Shown piece after piece: positions 51,319 through 63,960 of a stretch of 64,000 nt of DNA. Source of the stretch: Voacanga thouarsii (taxonomy: Eukaryota; Streptophyta; Magnoliopsida; Gentianales; Apocynaceae); contig JANUWF010001218.1 of NCBI GenBank assembly GCA_026120185.1, positions 1,612,001 to 1,676,000 of the forward strand, given 5' to 3'. How positions within the stretch are numbered: position 1 is the first letter of the stretch; each line of letters starts with the position of its first letter. The notes under the pieces are model-generated. The model searched no databases. It was not told the DNA's origin and saw only the letters and a program-made list of their open reading frames with translations. The position numbers were made by a program, and so were the translations under genes.

Positions 51319-54300
51319 ACTTTAGTGGTTCCTAGTAGTTATTGGAGATTTCAACAGTGTTTGTTCCCAAGAGGAAAAGTTAGGAAGGAGATCGCATACC
51401 TCTTCCAACCATAGTGGGTTTAATTCTTTTATTGATTTAGCAAGCCTAATTGACATGGGGTTTAATGGTTGGCCTTTTACCTGGAATAATAAGTGAGCTG
51501 ATGATCGAAATATTCAAGCTAAACTGGATCAAGGTCTGGTGAATACTGCTTCACCTCATTGCCATTTCCTCTGACCATCGCCCCCTTTTGTTGGATACCT
51601 CCCCAATTGAACTTAGCCAACCATGTCCATCTAAATTTGAGTTCATGTGGTTACGAAATGATTTCTCCCATAATATCATTAAGTCGACTTGGTCTAAACT
51701 GAACTATGGCTCCCCTTCTTTTCAACTGTTCCAGTCTTTCCGACACACAAAGCATGCCCTTAAGACTTGGAACAAAAACACTTTTTGGCCATATTCAAAC
51801 TAGGATTCTAGATATTCAAAATGCCCTTGATGTCCTCCAAGCTTCTCTCCAAACCCAACATAATCTAGAAAGAGAAAAACTTCTTCTCCATGAACTGGAT
51901 GAACTTTTGAAGAGGCAACAAATTCTATGGTGGGAAAAATCCAAATCTCTTTAGATGGAAAAGGGAGATGTCAACACTCACTTCTTTCACCTTACTACCA
52001 TTTTACATAGAAGGTATAACAACATTACTTCATTACTTTCTTGTGATAACTCTTGGAAGACAGATTGGTATAGTACTAGGCAATCATTTGAACAATACTA
52101 CATCAATCTATTTTCATTTATGCATCTCCGATTTCCTGATGATCTTGATAACTTAATTGCTCCTTCTATCTCTGGTAGTAATTTTGACAGTTTATGCACT
52201 ATTCCTCCCGTTAGTCAGATTAGGAAGAGACCTTTTTTGCTTTGAAGGTTGGTAAGAGCCCATGTCCTAATGAAATGACCCCTAGTTTTTATAAGTCCTA
52301 CTAGTATGTTGTCGCTGACAAAATCATCAAAGCAGTCCAACATTTTTTTGTGCATGACCATCTTCTTAAAGCCTTCAACCATACGTTTATCACCTTCATT
52401 CCCAAGAGTAAGAATTCATATATGCTAGGACACTTCCTCCCTATTTCTTTTTGCAATGTGATTTACCAGGTGATAACTAAAATCATTGTGTGAGGCTTTG
52501 ACCTTTCCTAGACAGAATCATTGCTCTTGCACAAGAGGCCTACATTTCAAGCAGAGGTATTACTGATAATATTATTTTGGGATATGAACTTATGCACTAT
52601 CTTCATCATGAGAAAGGCAAACTTGGTCTTATGGCTCTCAAATTAGATATGCCTAAGGCTTATGATGAAGTAGAATAGTCTCATCTTCTCCACATTCTCC
52701 TCAAACATGGTTTTTTAGCTAAATTTATATTTTTCATTCGGGAATGCATTGCCACCTCTAATTTCTCCATTCTCATTAATGGATCATCTTTTGATTTCTT
52801 CTCTCTTTCTCAAGGGCCAAGACAAAGAGACCTTTTGTCCCCTGGTTTAGCTTTACGTTAATCTTCTCTCCAGAATGATAACTAGTGCTAAACTCCATAA
52901 TAGTATTCATGGTGTTAAGATTAGTAGAGAGAGTCCAGCTATCTCTCACCTTATATATGCTGATGATTTGACTGTCTTCTGTAGTGCTGATTTGTAGGAG
53001 GCTACATCTCTACTACATATTTTGGATACCTATGCAACTTGGTCGGGCCAATCTGTCAATTCGGAGAAATTCATAGTTCATTTTAGCAAAATGTCGTGGA
53101 TGATTTGAGGCACAGTGTTTGCATTACTCTTGAAATGCAAGAAAATACTCATAATAGTAAATACATTAGAGTGCCTTTTTGTAAAGCACCCTCTAAAAAG
53201 CAGGCGTGTTATGACATTGTAGACAAACTTCGCCGTAAGCTGGGGGGTTGGAAAGCTCGGTTATTACGTTAAGCAGGTAGGGGAGTTCTAATTTAATTCG
53301 CTGCTCAATTTATCCTCTTACATGCTATGCAATATTTTTTGCTTCCTACCTTAGTCTGTGATAAATTGGATACTCTTCTTTGCGATTTTTGGTGGGGCTA
53401 TTACGAAAATGATGGAAGACATTTTTACTTGAAATCTTAGGACTCTATCTATAAATCAAAGGCTATTAGTGATATTAGCTTTAAGAAATTCAGAGATATT
53501 AATTTGACTTTACTATCCAAACTTGTGCAGCATCTATACACTGTGCCTCATAAACCTTGGGTGCAATTAACGAAGTCTAAATATCTTCGAGGTAGGAAGT
53601 TGCTGGATTTAGAAAAATGCCCTATTAACTCTTCTTGGGTGTGGAGCAGTATATGGAATATCATGGATCTTCTCAACAAAAGCTTATGATATAATGCGGG
53701 GTTCAATTTCTTGATCAAGGTTTAGGAGGATCCGTGGGTGCTTGGGTTACCTTCGTACAAGCCCCCGGTAGTTCTTAGAAGTGAAACATCTATTTTCTTA
53801 GTCAAGGATCTCATTGATTCGAAGATTAAGTGCTAGAATTCTGATCTGATTTACAATTTGTTCCCAATGTTTGTTTCTATGAAAACACTAGAAATCAGAA
53901 TCCCTCTCTGTGAGGAACATGATCCCTTAGTTTGGTCTCCCTCCACGACATGGAGATTTTCTGTCAAATTTGCGTACAAATTATAAAGTCGAGGAATTAT
54001 TTTGACCCTATATTTAGATTCTTGGCACCTCTGGAAACGGATGTGGGGTGCTCCTTTGCATACTCAACATCGGCAATTTATTTGGCAACTTCTAATGAAT
54101 ATCTTACCTACCAAATCCAGAATTCTGACATTCTTCCTTTGCATGATGATTCTTGTATATTTTCCCATTTGAGGTCTGAGACCTTGCGGCACTTTTTCTT
54201 ACATTGTCCCTTAATATCTTTGCTTTGGTTGAATTCCAAATGGCAAATTTATTGGATACATTCAAAGAATGAATCTCACAGATTAGCTCACCATGCTTTT

Positions 54301-55064
54301 GGATCCTCATAACTTATTCCTTTTGAACTGTACTGAAAAGGAGGAACTTCTCAACTTTGCTATAGTGGCTATGGAGCAGACATGGCTATTCAAAAATAAG
54401 CTTAAATGGGTTGGTTCTACTGAGCATTGGGAGGCTTTGGCCCCCTATGTTAACTGAATGGCCAATGTCTATTAGGATGCCACTATGCGATGTAGGTTGA
54501 AGTGCGTTTCTACACATCAGACAATCATGGTAGGCCCCTCCCACGGACTGGCTGAAGCCAACTTCGATACGGCCTTCCACAATGGTGAGCTTGTAGCTGC
54601 AATACTGTTTAGAAATGACAGAGGTGACCCCCTCAAAAGATGGTTTGGATAGGATGTGGCTATTGATGTCTACACTGTTGAAGCCATTGTCGCTTTTCAT
54701 GCCCGTTGCATGGCTAAGGAACTCAAGGTAGAGAAGATGACTTTTGAAGGTAATTCCCTATATATTATCCATGCCCTTAATGGCCTTTCCATTGCTGTAG
54801 AATGGACATGCCAATAAATCATTGATGCTGCTAAACTTATCCTTAGGTGTTGGCGACATTGGAAAATTATATACTTTCTTTGCAGTCGTAATATAGGAGC
54901 TCATAACTTAGCTTCTTGGTTTAAAACTATGAATTTTTTTGGTGATTTTTCCCTTTCCCATATCCCTCCTATGGTTCTCTGTGACATGGAACTATTGGGG
55001 AAAATACTGAGAGCTCTTCTGTATATGATTTTGATGAATGTATTCGCTAAACGTTTATCCAGCA

Positions 55065-55091
<27 letters not shown>
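51319..55091 (+). mobile_element. LINE-B, 3' part: endonuclease end, RT, RNase H, poly-A-like tail
   Basis: Resumes the EEP endonuclease at FLVVIGDFNSV (51333) with GFNGWPFTWNN (51457). The linker includes AWNK-like KTWNKNTFWP and GDVNTHFFHLTTILHRRYNN (51967-52025). RT blocks are FNHTFITFIPK (52378), IALAQEAYISSRGITDNIIL (52510), LMALKLDMPKAYDEVE (52630), and LIYADDLTVFCSAD (52950-52990, intact YADD). Post-RT: KYLRGRKLLDLEKCP (53580). RNase H near the C-terminus: FDTAFHNGELVAAILFRNDRG (54560-54625) and GNSLYIIHALNGLS. The 3' end is an A-rich tail AAAAAAAAAAACAAAAAC at about 55064-55082. Frameshifts and stops are scattered throughout. I found no target duplication for the LINE as a whole. Confidence 0.85.
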
Positions 55092-55095
<4 letters not shown>

Positions 55096-55452
55096 GGTTG
55101 GTCAACTCGTAGTCATCCATACACACAATGACGAAGATAGGGGATGCCACCCGTTCTCCAAAATTTTTTAAAATTTGTATTTTTATTTTAATAAAATTAA
55201 ATTTTTAAAATTTTTTAGATTTTACTATTCACTTTAAAAAATTTTAAATTATCTTTTTAATATATCTTTTCATATAATTTATAACTATAATTTTAAATTT
55301 TTTTTGTATTGTCTCTACATACACATGCCTATCTCCATCATTTTTCTAGTTCATCAATAACGAACCTCATGTGGTTCAAAATAAAATGTCAATTGTTAGA
55401 GCTCTATTTATCAAAATAGTAAATCTTGCATTGAATCCGCATTTAGAGAGTC
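55092..55452. other. Intergenic, no gene seen
   Basis: AT-rich sequence between the LINE-B tail and the solo LTR; no coherent frame on either strand. Confidence 0.5.
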
Positions 55453-55457
55453 AAAGA

Positions 55458-57384
55458 TGTTAGGATTGTGCCATAGAAGTAATCATTTATACAATATATT
55501 TTTGGACATTAAATTAATAAAAGGCATTCTTTAATTTTCAATTTCTTCATTTATACTTTCATGTGTATGTAACTATTAGATAAAGATTGTGTCATAGAAG
55601 TAATTATTTGTACAATATATTTTTGCACATTAAATCAATAAAATGCATTGTTTATCTTTCAGTTTCTTTGTTTCATATGTTTATGTGTATACAAACTATT
55701 AGATAAAGTCTCAAGTACAACACTGTATTAAGAAAATAATGATAGAGATCGTGATGTAAGGTTTCTATTACACTGAAGTGTATTTGTACTTAGATTATCC
55801 CTAGTCATAATATTAATGAGATAGAATATCATTAATGCACTAAGATTGGCACGTGTTAAACTTTTTGATTTGGTTAAGCGCTGATTCTCACATCCGTGAG
55901 TATTTTGATACTCAAAGTTAACACGTGGATGCTTGTTATTTGAATAAGTACATTGGATGACCTAATAATGAGATAATCACATGGATAACTATTTAGTGTC
56001 AGTAATAGAATCTCACTATAGCAAATATGCAAATATCTTTAGACTTGAGAACTCTAAAGTACTTTGTTTGCTAAGCGTTGTACTTTGATTCCAATCTCTA
56101 GAGACCTTACAAGACCACCTATGGGTTGGACATTTGGTACAATGTTAAGTGAACGAAAATAGTTGAGAGGGTCAATATAAAATTCACCACTTCTAATAGT
56201 ATGAGCAAATGTCTCAAGGCCACTTGTAGAAATTATTACTCAAGAAGTCATTAGCCAAGGCGACTATGTGTTAGAAATAGTTTCAATTGATACACATGTT
56301 GAGTAATGATTTTGGGAACAAGTACTAAAATATTCAGACCAGAATTAATTAATATTTTGGAGGAAGTTGGTACTAATTCTATACTCTAAATTGAATAAGA
56401 TATTTTATGGTGAAAAGAGCTTATTATAATAACGTTTTGTTATTGAAATGTCCATGTCAAGCCACTTGACTTTCTAGACTTTTGGGTGGTCATGATGTAT
56501 TTATTAGATATCGCTCATGATCTACTAAATATGAATTTATTAATTAGAGAATTAATAAATTTAATCTTAATTAGAATTAATAAATTAATTTTAATTATTA
56601 AAAAGATTATTAATTCTATTATGATATAATTAATTCATATTAGCCACCAAATGACTAGAAAATTTAATAGGTCACACAAAATAGAGGAATTGGTACTCAA
56701 TATATTATATGATAATATTATGGGATTAATTTGTGAGAAGAAATAATAATTATGGATTAATTATAAAGTGTTATAATTATTTAGGTGAAATTACAATTAT
56801 TTAATATGTTTGTGATTGAATTATAAACTAATTATAATTCAAGGGGCCTTATTGCAATTTTAGAAACCTAAAACTCATACGAGAAAAAGGCTTCACTATA
56901 ATTATTTCCTAAATTGTTTAGATCCTGGATGCTTTAAGAAAGGAAAAGGATGGAAATTAATTTAGTTCCTAAATTGTCTAGGAAACCAGATTAAAACTTT
57001 TCATGCTTACCTAAGGCAGTGGAAATTCAGCCGCTTTCAAGGAAAAGAAAAACTCCGTAGCCTTTTTCTTACTTTTCTTCTCTAAATTAAAACCTAGCTG
57101 CCACATTAATTTTTCTAGTAGAAAATTTTGGTGGTTCTTGAATACATTCTCGTGAGGATCAATATTGGAGAAATTCCTACGGTTGGGATTTAGTGGTTCA
57201 AAGCTTGGATAATTTTTCGAAAAGGTTTCGCACGCGAAGGAAAATTTTAAAAGCTACGGTTCCAAGGTAACTAATTTTTTCTTCCCTCCCCTTATTTGTT
57301 TAATTACATACGAGTAATCTTTTGGTAAATTTCGTTTTAATTTTTCATTGCGTGTAAACTGATTTGCATAATCGAAATCTAACA
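55458..57384 (+). repeat. Solo Copia LTR with perfect target duplication
   Basis: 1927 bp from TGTTAGGATTGTGCC to AATCTAACA, flanked on both sides by AAAGA (55453-55457 and 57385-57389). Blocks such as GTGAGTATTTTGATACTCAAAG and TGAGATAATCACATGGATAAC align with the Copia A 3' LTR at 10480-10580. The first 240 bases contain a tandem duplication with a period of about 121-123 (55464 and 55585 start the two copies). No internal element sequence is present. Confidence 0.9.
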
Positions 57385-57389
57385 AAAGA

Positions 57390-60300
57390 CTAATAGGATT
57401 TGGTATCTTTTTTATTATTGTGTTATGTAATTTTTGTTATTTTTAAAATATTTATATTTCTTGATGTTGTTGTCTTCTTGCATTGAAGAATAATATGAGG
57501 AGTAGGTTATAATGGCTCTGATCATTTTTATTTTTTATTTTTGGGGATAATTTCTTATTTAATCTTTAAAAAAATATTGCATTTAATAGCATCAATTCAC
57601 ATAAAAGCTCTACACCAAAAAAAGGCTTAACGAATTAATATGTTTTTCTAGAACATCACAAAGATAATTAAAAATGAAAATTGAATTAGTATTTTATTTT
57701 TAAGGTGTGGCTAAAAATTAGTTAGTTCTCTTAAATTAAAAAATGAAAAAAGATAAATGTTTGCTGGGCTAGGATAAGCCGAAACCTCACGGAAGATGGA
57801 ACCATTATGGATGGGTTGAGCCCATTTGTCAAATAAGGCTAGAAAGGCTATGACATAGGGCCCAAATCTAAAGACACATAAGTTTCCCATCAATAACAAA
57901 TAAAAAATAATCCACTAAACAATTTCGCTGGTAGGCCTTACACTGTTAAGAAACTGGCTGTACTAAAGCAGCTTGAGCTCTTCAATTCTTCATAGTCCTG
58001 AGCCCAAAATATCCCAGAGAGCCCAGAATGTATTTTCGTATTGGAGGATACAACAATGCGTTAGGTTATTCAAAAAAAGAAAAAAAAAATCCTCCTATTT
58101 TATTTTCATTTTTTAGAAATTGAGAACTTTTCCTAACATATACTCCATCTAAAGAAAGGACTCTAGTAGGTTTTGAGAAATACATTAAATTTATCAGTAT
58201 TTAATAATTTAACAATTAAATATCTGATTGTAACTAAATAGTATTAAGTCTTAATTTATGAACAGTATATATTTAATTTGATATATCTCGAGTAATTATT
58301 TATATATTTTTGTTTACTATTCTTTTTACTCTATAAAAAAAAAAGTATAGATCCAATTTAAAGGCACTATTATCTATTAAACTATTGTTGCTATATTTTC
58401 TTTTATTAATTTCCTTAAGAGTGATATTCAATTTCCAGCTGCGTACAAATTCCATGATTCACTTAAACAGCAGAAGAAAACTACCAGTTGCTAGGTGCAA
58501 ATGATTCCCAAGATGCTGCTGAGAATATTGAGATTGCCGTCCTTAAAAATACTGGTTGAATCAAATCGCGGGCCCAAAAAATAGGCGAATGAATTAAATA
58601 AATATGCCTAAGGAGGATAGTCGGCTGCGCTCGGCAGCAATGGGCATTGCCGGTCAAGGCCTGCAAAATGCAACCAATAATGAAAACTCCATCAAAATAT
58701 CTATCAGACTCTCAATAATTACGTCGGTGGCTTTTTATGGTGCCGGCATAGATTCTAGGGGCACAAAACTGAATATTAGCTCTTTCTTGTGCCACAAAAT
58801 GGAACTTCTTTCCCAAGCTGCCCAGCAATTATCATAACTTTATATTTTTCAGCAATTAACGTACACAATCGATACTAAAAAATTATTTTTTATATAGTAA
58901 AAATTATACGGTACAATTCTTCTGTAGTTTAGAGTTTACGGTCCATATAAGAATTTCTCTATATTTTTACCTAGCGAATGCACCTACTCCTATAAATGTT
59001 AAATAGTAGATAGATTTCTTAAATTTATAGATGAAGTTAAATTATAGTTAATAGTCAAATCACATCAATAAAATTTTAAAAAATCTTTTATATTATGTAT
59101 ACAATTTTTTAAATAATCACACTGAAAAGATTTACTACACAAATAATATATATATATTTTACTATAAAACCGTCAGCATCAAATTTATCATTTCATCCTA
59201 TTTTATTTTATTTTGCAACTAAAATTTCAGCTTTCTTCCTCCACTACTTACTAAATGTTCAGATTTCTTTGATCAAGGAACCCATAATTATATTGTCAAG
59301 AACAACGATCTTGGTTTTGTTAATGTTTGCCGGCAGAGATTTGAGACCCCAACTTTGCTTTTCCAGTGCTCAAAAACCCTCAAATTGCATTTGATCAAAG
59401 ATTTCTTTGATAAAAAATCCCATGACTGTGCCTCTGGAGCATAGCTGTTGGCAACTTGGCGCTTCCAATAGGCTTGTGTTGTAGGATTGATAAGTGCGGG
59501 CGCCCTGTTCTCTCCTCAATTAAAATTGAGGCAAAACTAAACTGTTAAAACACATCTGTAATCTACTTAATCTATCTGAATTAAAGAATTGATCGTTAAA
59601 TCCAATCGCAAAAAAAAATCATCCAAGAAATCCAAACTTTATTGTGTAATGCAGGCCATCTTTAAACTGGCAGATCAGACAAAGTCTATGGTCCAAAATC
59701 CCAAAATGCAGACACCAATATTGTTGTATCTTCGGAATTATAAAAAGCGAAGTACTATGAGTGACGGAAACTAAGATATTAGCCACCGAATCAAGCACGT
59801 GGTAATCTAGTCATGGCCATGTAAATTGTGAATGAGAATGGGAACAATACTATTACAGTTAGGGCCACCAGTGACAATTACAATAACAAAGACACAAGGG
59901 AGGCAAAGCTAGTCAAGAGAAAATTTTGTGGAAAAGAAATGATGCTACGTTCAAGCCATCTTTGGCTTTCTTGTGAACATGCTTAAGTTGTACTATTTCT
60001 TTATCCAGAACAAGGAAATGACTAGGAAAATGGATAGACAATCTTTAGTTCCAAGAACATTCAAGGTTGACTATCATACATAAATCTACTTGTAGCGTGA
60101 TTAAATTATATTCATGAATATGGTCTTAAAAGTAATGTTTCCATCATATATTTCATGAATATATTAAGTGCATATGTCTTATCCTAATAAAGATATGATA
60201 TATCTAATTAATCAAAATTAATCTTACATCAATATCAAATATTAATAATATATGTTAATGTAATAACATACACAAATATTTGATACACCTCGTATTAGTT

Positions 60301-61043
60301 ACCTCAAACTAAGGATAGAATAAAAAATTTAAGGTTGCAGAGACGAATTATATAAAAAGATATGTTAGAATATAAATATTATAATTTGTGAAAAAATTAT
60401 GAAAGAATGGAAGATAAAATTTTAAATTATTTTTTTAAAAATTTTAATTTTTTAAAGAAAAATACAAAATTCTAAAAAGTTTTAGAAAGCGGACGTCAGT
60501 CCTCAATTTCGTTACTAGTTCAAAGTTTCTGTCTCCCTCGGTCTTTCTTAATTAAAGTATTTTAGTTAAATACGCTTCATCCTTATAAATTCTATCGATT
60601 AAGGGCTTTTGCCATTCTCCTTCACATCGCAATTCCCCCCTTAAATCATTCAAATTGAGTGGAACGTTCCCAACACAGCGTGTTGTAGGACTTCAATTTA
60701 ATATACTATAAAAGACTTGAATGCTAAGTCCATCATTAGTGCTATAGAAAATGAATAGTTGCCCAAAAAGGAAATTGACTCGTTCGGACGCGGTTCTGTT
60801 CAGAGCGTAGAAGAGAAACTTGGAAAAATGTGCAGCCATTTCTTTCTTTTATTCTTCCCTTGCTGCTGTGGGAATTCAAAACGTCACCAAATTTTATTGT
60901 CAACTCCGGTCTGCATTAGACCTTAGACTATATTCTAGGCTTAATATTAATTGTTTTCGAGAATTCATTCAACTTTTTGTATGGTAATTTCCAAACTAAA
61001 TAGACATCTAAGATTATTTGTTAGTGTTATAAAATTTAGGTAA
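57390..61043. other. Intergenic region with no supportable gene
   Basis: Mixed AT-rich DNA. Two patches have more protein-like composition: 58480-58800 and 59330-59510 (minus-strand reading ALINPTTQAYWKRQVANSY). Neither shows enough length, splice structure or family resemblance to be called a gene. The rest has A/T runs and no coherent frames. Confidence 0.5.
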
Positions 61044-61383
61044 TGTTAGAATAAAATTTTCACACTACACACTTATAAAACTCTAACTATTCTTTGCACA
61101 AGAATTTCTCTCTTTCTTTTCTCTCACAATTTTCTCTAATCTTTCTTTTATTAATCTTTCTTTCACAAAATAATGGTGTATTATAAGTTTAGAGAATAGC
61201 TCTATTTATAAAGCTTTAATTAGTGGAATACATCATGGCATATATCATATTCCACTAATCTTAATTAGCGGTGTCTCCACTAAATAGTGGACATCTATAA
61301 AAATCTTCTCTAATAATTCACATAAATTCATAATTAGTGGAGCTTCCACTAATTTCTTCCACTAATTTAATATATTCATAACA
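61044..61383 (-). repeat. 3' LTR of Copia B
   Basis: Read on the minus strand it starts TGTTATGAATATATT after the GGGGAG purine tract and ends TTCTAACA. It contains a cluster of TTAGTGGA motifs in both orientations and a TATA box, then a GA-rich transcribed region. Confidence 0.85.
61201..61213 (-). promoter_or_regulatory. TATA box in the Copia B LTR
   Basis: CTTTATAAATAGA on the minus strand, about 170 bases into the LTR and just after the TTAGTGGA cluster, the expected U3 position of an LTR promoter. Confidence 0.65.
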
Positions 61384-61517
61384 CTCCCCATTGGATGTCC
61401 ATCAATTACATAAAGAATATGCCTCGTTAAAATCCTACTAGATAAAACCCCAGTGGAAAAAAAAATCTAGTGAAGGAAAAAGAGTACACTATTATATATG
61501 TCTGTTTATTACTCCCC

Positions 61518-63960
61518 CTAATGAGATGATTCCTTTAAATCTTTAAACCGACGCATACCGATGTTATATCTCAACTTCTCAAATGTTGCAGTCGGTAAAG
61601 TCTTCGTGAAAATATTTGCGAGGTTGTCACATGACCGAATTTGTAAAACATCAATTTCACATTTCTTCTGGAGTTCATGAGTAAAGAAGAATTTTGGTGA
61701 AATATATTTTGTCCGATCTCCTTTAATATATCCTCCTCGTAATTGAGTTATGCTAGTTGCATTGTCTTCATAAAGAGGAGTTGGAATATCTTTGATCGAT
61801 GATAATCCATAACTTTCTCGGATATAATGAATCATGAATCTTAACCATACACATTCTCGACTTGCTTTATAAATGGCTATAATTTCAGCATGATTTGAAG
61901 AAATAGCTGCTATAGATTGTTTTGTAGAATGCCATGATATAGCAGTATTTTCACATGTAAATAGATAGCCCGTTTGAAAATGTGTTTTATGTGGATCAGA
62001 TAAATAACCAGTATCTGCATAACCTATCAATATTAGGCTGGTTTTATTTGAATAAAATAATTCGAGATCAATTGTACCTTGGAGATATCGATGGACTTGT
62101 TTAATTTCATTCCAATGTCGTCGTGTTGGTGAAGAACTAAATCTTGCTAATAAATTGATAGCAAAAGTAATATCAAGTCGTGTATTATTAGCAAGATACA
62201 TCAATGCACCAATTGCACTGAGATATGATACTTCAGGACCAAGGAGTTCTTCATCATCTTCTTGAGGTCGGAAAGGATCTTTATTCATATTTAATGACCG
62301 GATAATCATTGGAATATTCAATGGATGTGTTTTGTCCATGTAAAATCTTTTTAGCACTTTTGTTATATATGTTGATTGATGAATAAATGTTCCACTTTCC
62401 AGATGTTCAATTTGTAAACCAAGACAAAATTTGGTTTTACCAAAATCCTTGATTTCGAATTCTCTTTTTAAATAATCAATTGTTTCTTGGAGCTCTTCAG
62501 GAGTTCCAATAAGATTAATATCATCAACATATATAGCTAATATCACAAATTTAGAACCACATTTCTTAATAAAAATACATGGACATACCTGGTCATTTTT
62601 AAATCCCACTTTTAATAAATATTCACTAAGACAAGTGAACCACGTGCGCCTAGATTGCTTCAAGCCATATAATGATTTTTGCAACTTGATGGAGTAATTT
62701 TTACGAGGATAATGTTTGTATGCTTCAGGCATATGAAATCATTCGGGGATTTTCATGTAAATATCATTTTCTAAATTTCCATACAAGTAAGCAGTAACAA
62801 TATCTAATAGGCGCATATCTATCTTTTCATGTACTACCAAACTGATAAAATATCGGAGTGTAATAGCATCAACAATAGGAAAATAAGTTTCATCATAATC
62901 AATACCTGGTCTTTGTGAAAAACCTTAGGCTACTAATCGCGCTTTATATCGTACGATTTCACTCTTTTCATTGCGCTTTCACACAAATATCCATTTGTAA
63001 CCAACAGGTTTTACACCTTCTGGTGTTCGGACTGCAGATCCGAAGACTTCATGTTTTATCAGTACATTTAACTCCGATTGAATTGCATCTTTCCATTGTA
63101 GCTAATCTTTTCTATGCCGACATTCATCAACTGATATTGATTCAGGATCATCACTATCCTGTGTAGCATCAAGAGATATATTGTATGCAAATATATTATC
63201 AATAACAGTTTCTATCCGATTCCAACTTCTACCGGAAGTGGTATAATTGATAGAAATTTCAGTGTTACTTTCATCAATTTCTGATTTTTTGTCATCAGTT
63301 TTCTCGTGATCTTTATCATTCTCTTCTTCAATATGATCTTCTAGATCAGTTAATCCTCTTTTCTTTCGAGGATTTTTATTTTTAGACCCAAAAGGTCGGC
63401 CACGCCTCTGGCGTGCTTTTGACTCAACAGCTATAAGTATAATATTTTATTCTGCTGGAACTTCAATTTGAATATGAGCATTTATAGTTGGAATATGCGA
63501 TTTTATAACTTTTCTAGAGTCAACACAAGCGTTTGACATTTGATTTGCAATACTTTGCAAATGAATTATCTTTTGAACTTCAAGTTCACATGCACTTGTG
63601 CACGGATCAAGATAATTTAATGATGTTGTCCAAACAAGATCCTTTTTATACTGTTTTTGTTCTCCCCCTGATAATAGAGAGAGAATCATATCCAACGTAT
63701 ATTCCCTTTCTTCTTTGATGACCCATCTTTGTACGTTGGTTTGGTGCAATTGGAACATATACAGCACACCCAAAAATTCTTAAATGCGCAATATTTGGTT
63801 CTGACCCAAAAGCCAATTGCAAAGGAGAGAATTTATGATAACTAGCTGGCCTTATGCGTACAAGTGCTGCAGCATGTAAAATAGCATGTCCCCAGGCAGA
63901 TGTTGGGAGCTTTGTTTTCATTAATAATGGTCTAACAATTAATTGTAATCGTTTAATCAA
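61518..63960 (-). pseudogene. Copia B pol (integrase, RT, RNase H), broken
   Basis: Minus strand. Integrase C-terminal half: TSAWGHAILHAAALVRIRP and LQLAFGSEPNIAHLRIFGCA (63960-63780). A basic RQRRGRPFGSKNKNPRKKR linker lies near 63400. RT begins around 63010 (GYKWIFV, RYKARLVA, GIDYDETYFPIV), and the longest open frame (62732-61518, 404 aa) covers KLQKSLYGLKQS, IYVDDINLIGT (catalytic DD intact), KDFGKTKFCLGLQIE, and RNase H with GYADTGYLSDP and NHAEIIAIYKASRE, ending KDLKESSH. In-frame stops at 62979-62981, 62925-62927 and 62739-62741 replace Arg, Gln and Gly. RNase H and the C-terminus are otherwise well kept, so this copy is probably younger than Copia A. Confidence 0.9.

Noticed and set aside
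58481..58837. Candidate gene in a more GC-balanced patch on either strand
   Set aside because: Frames on both strands are under 80 codons, no domain is recognised, and splice signals do not join them to other exons.
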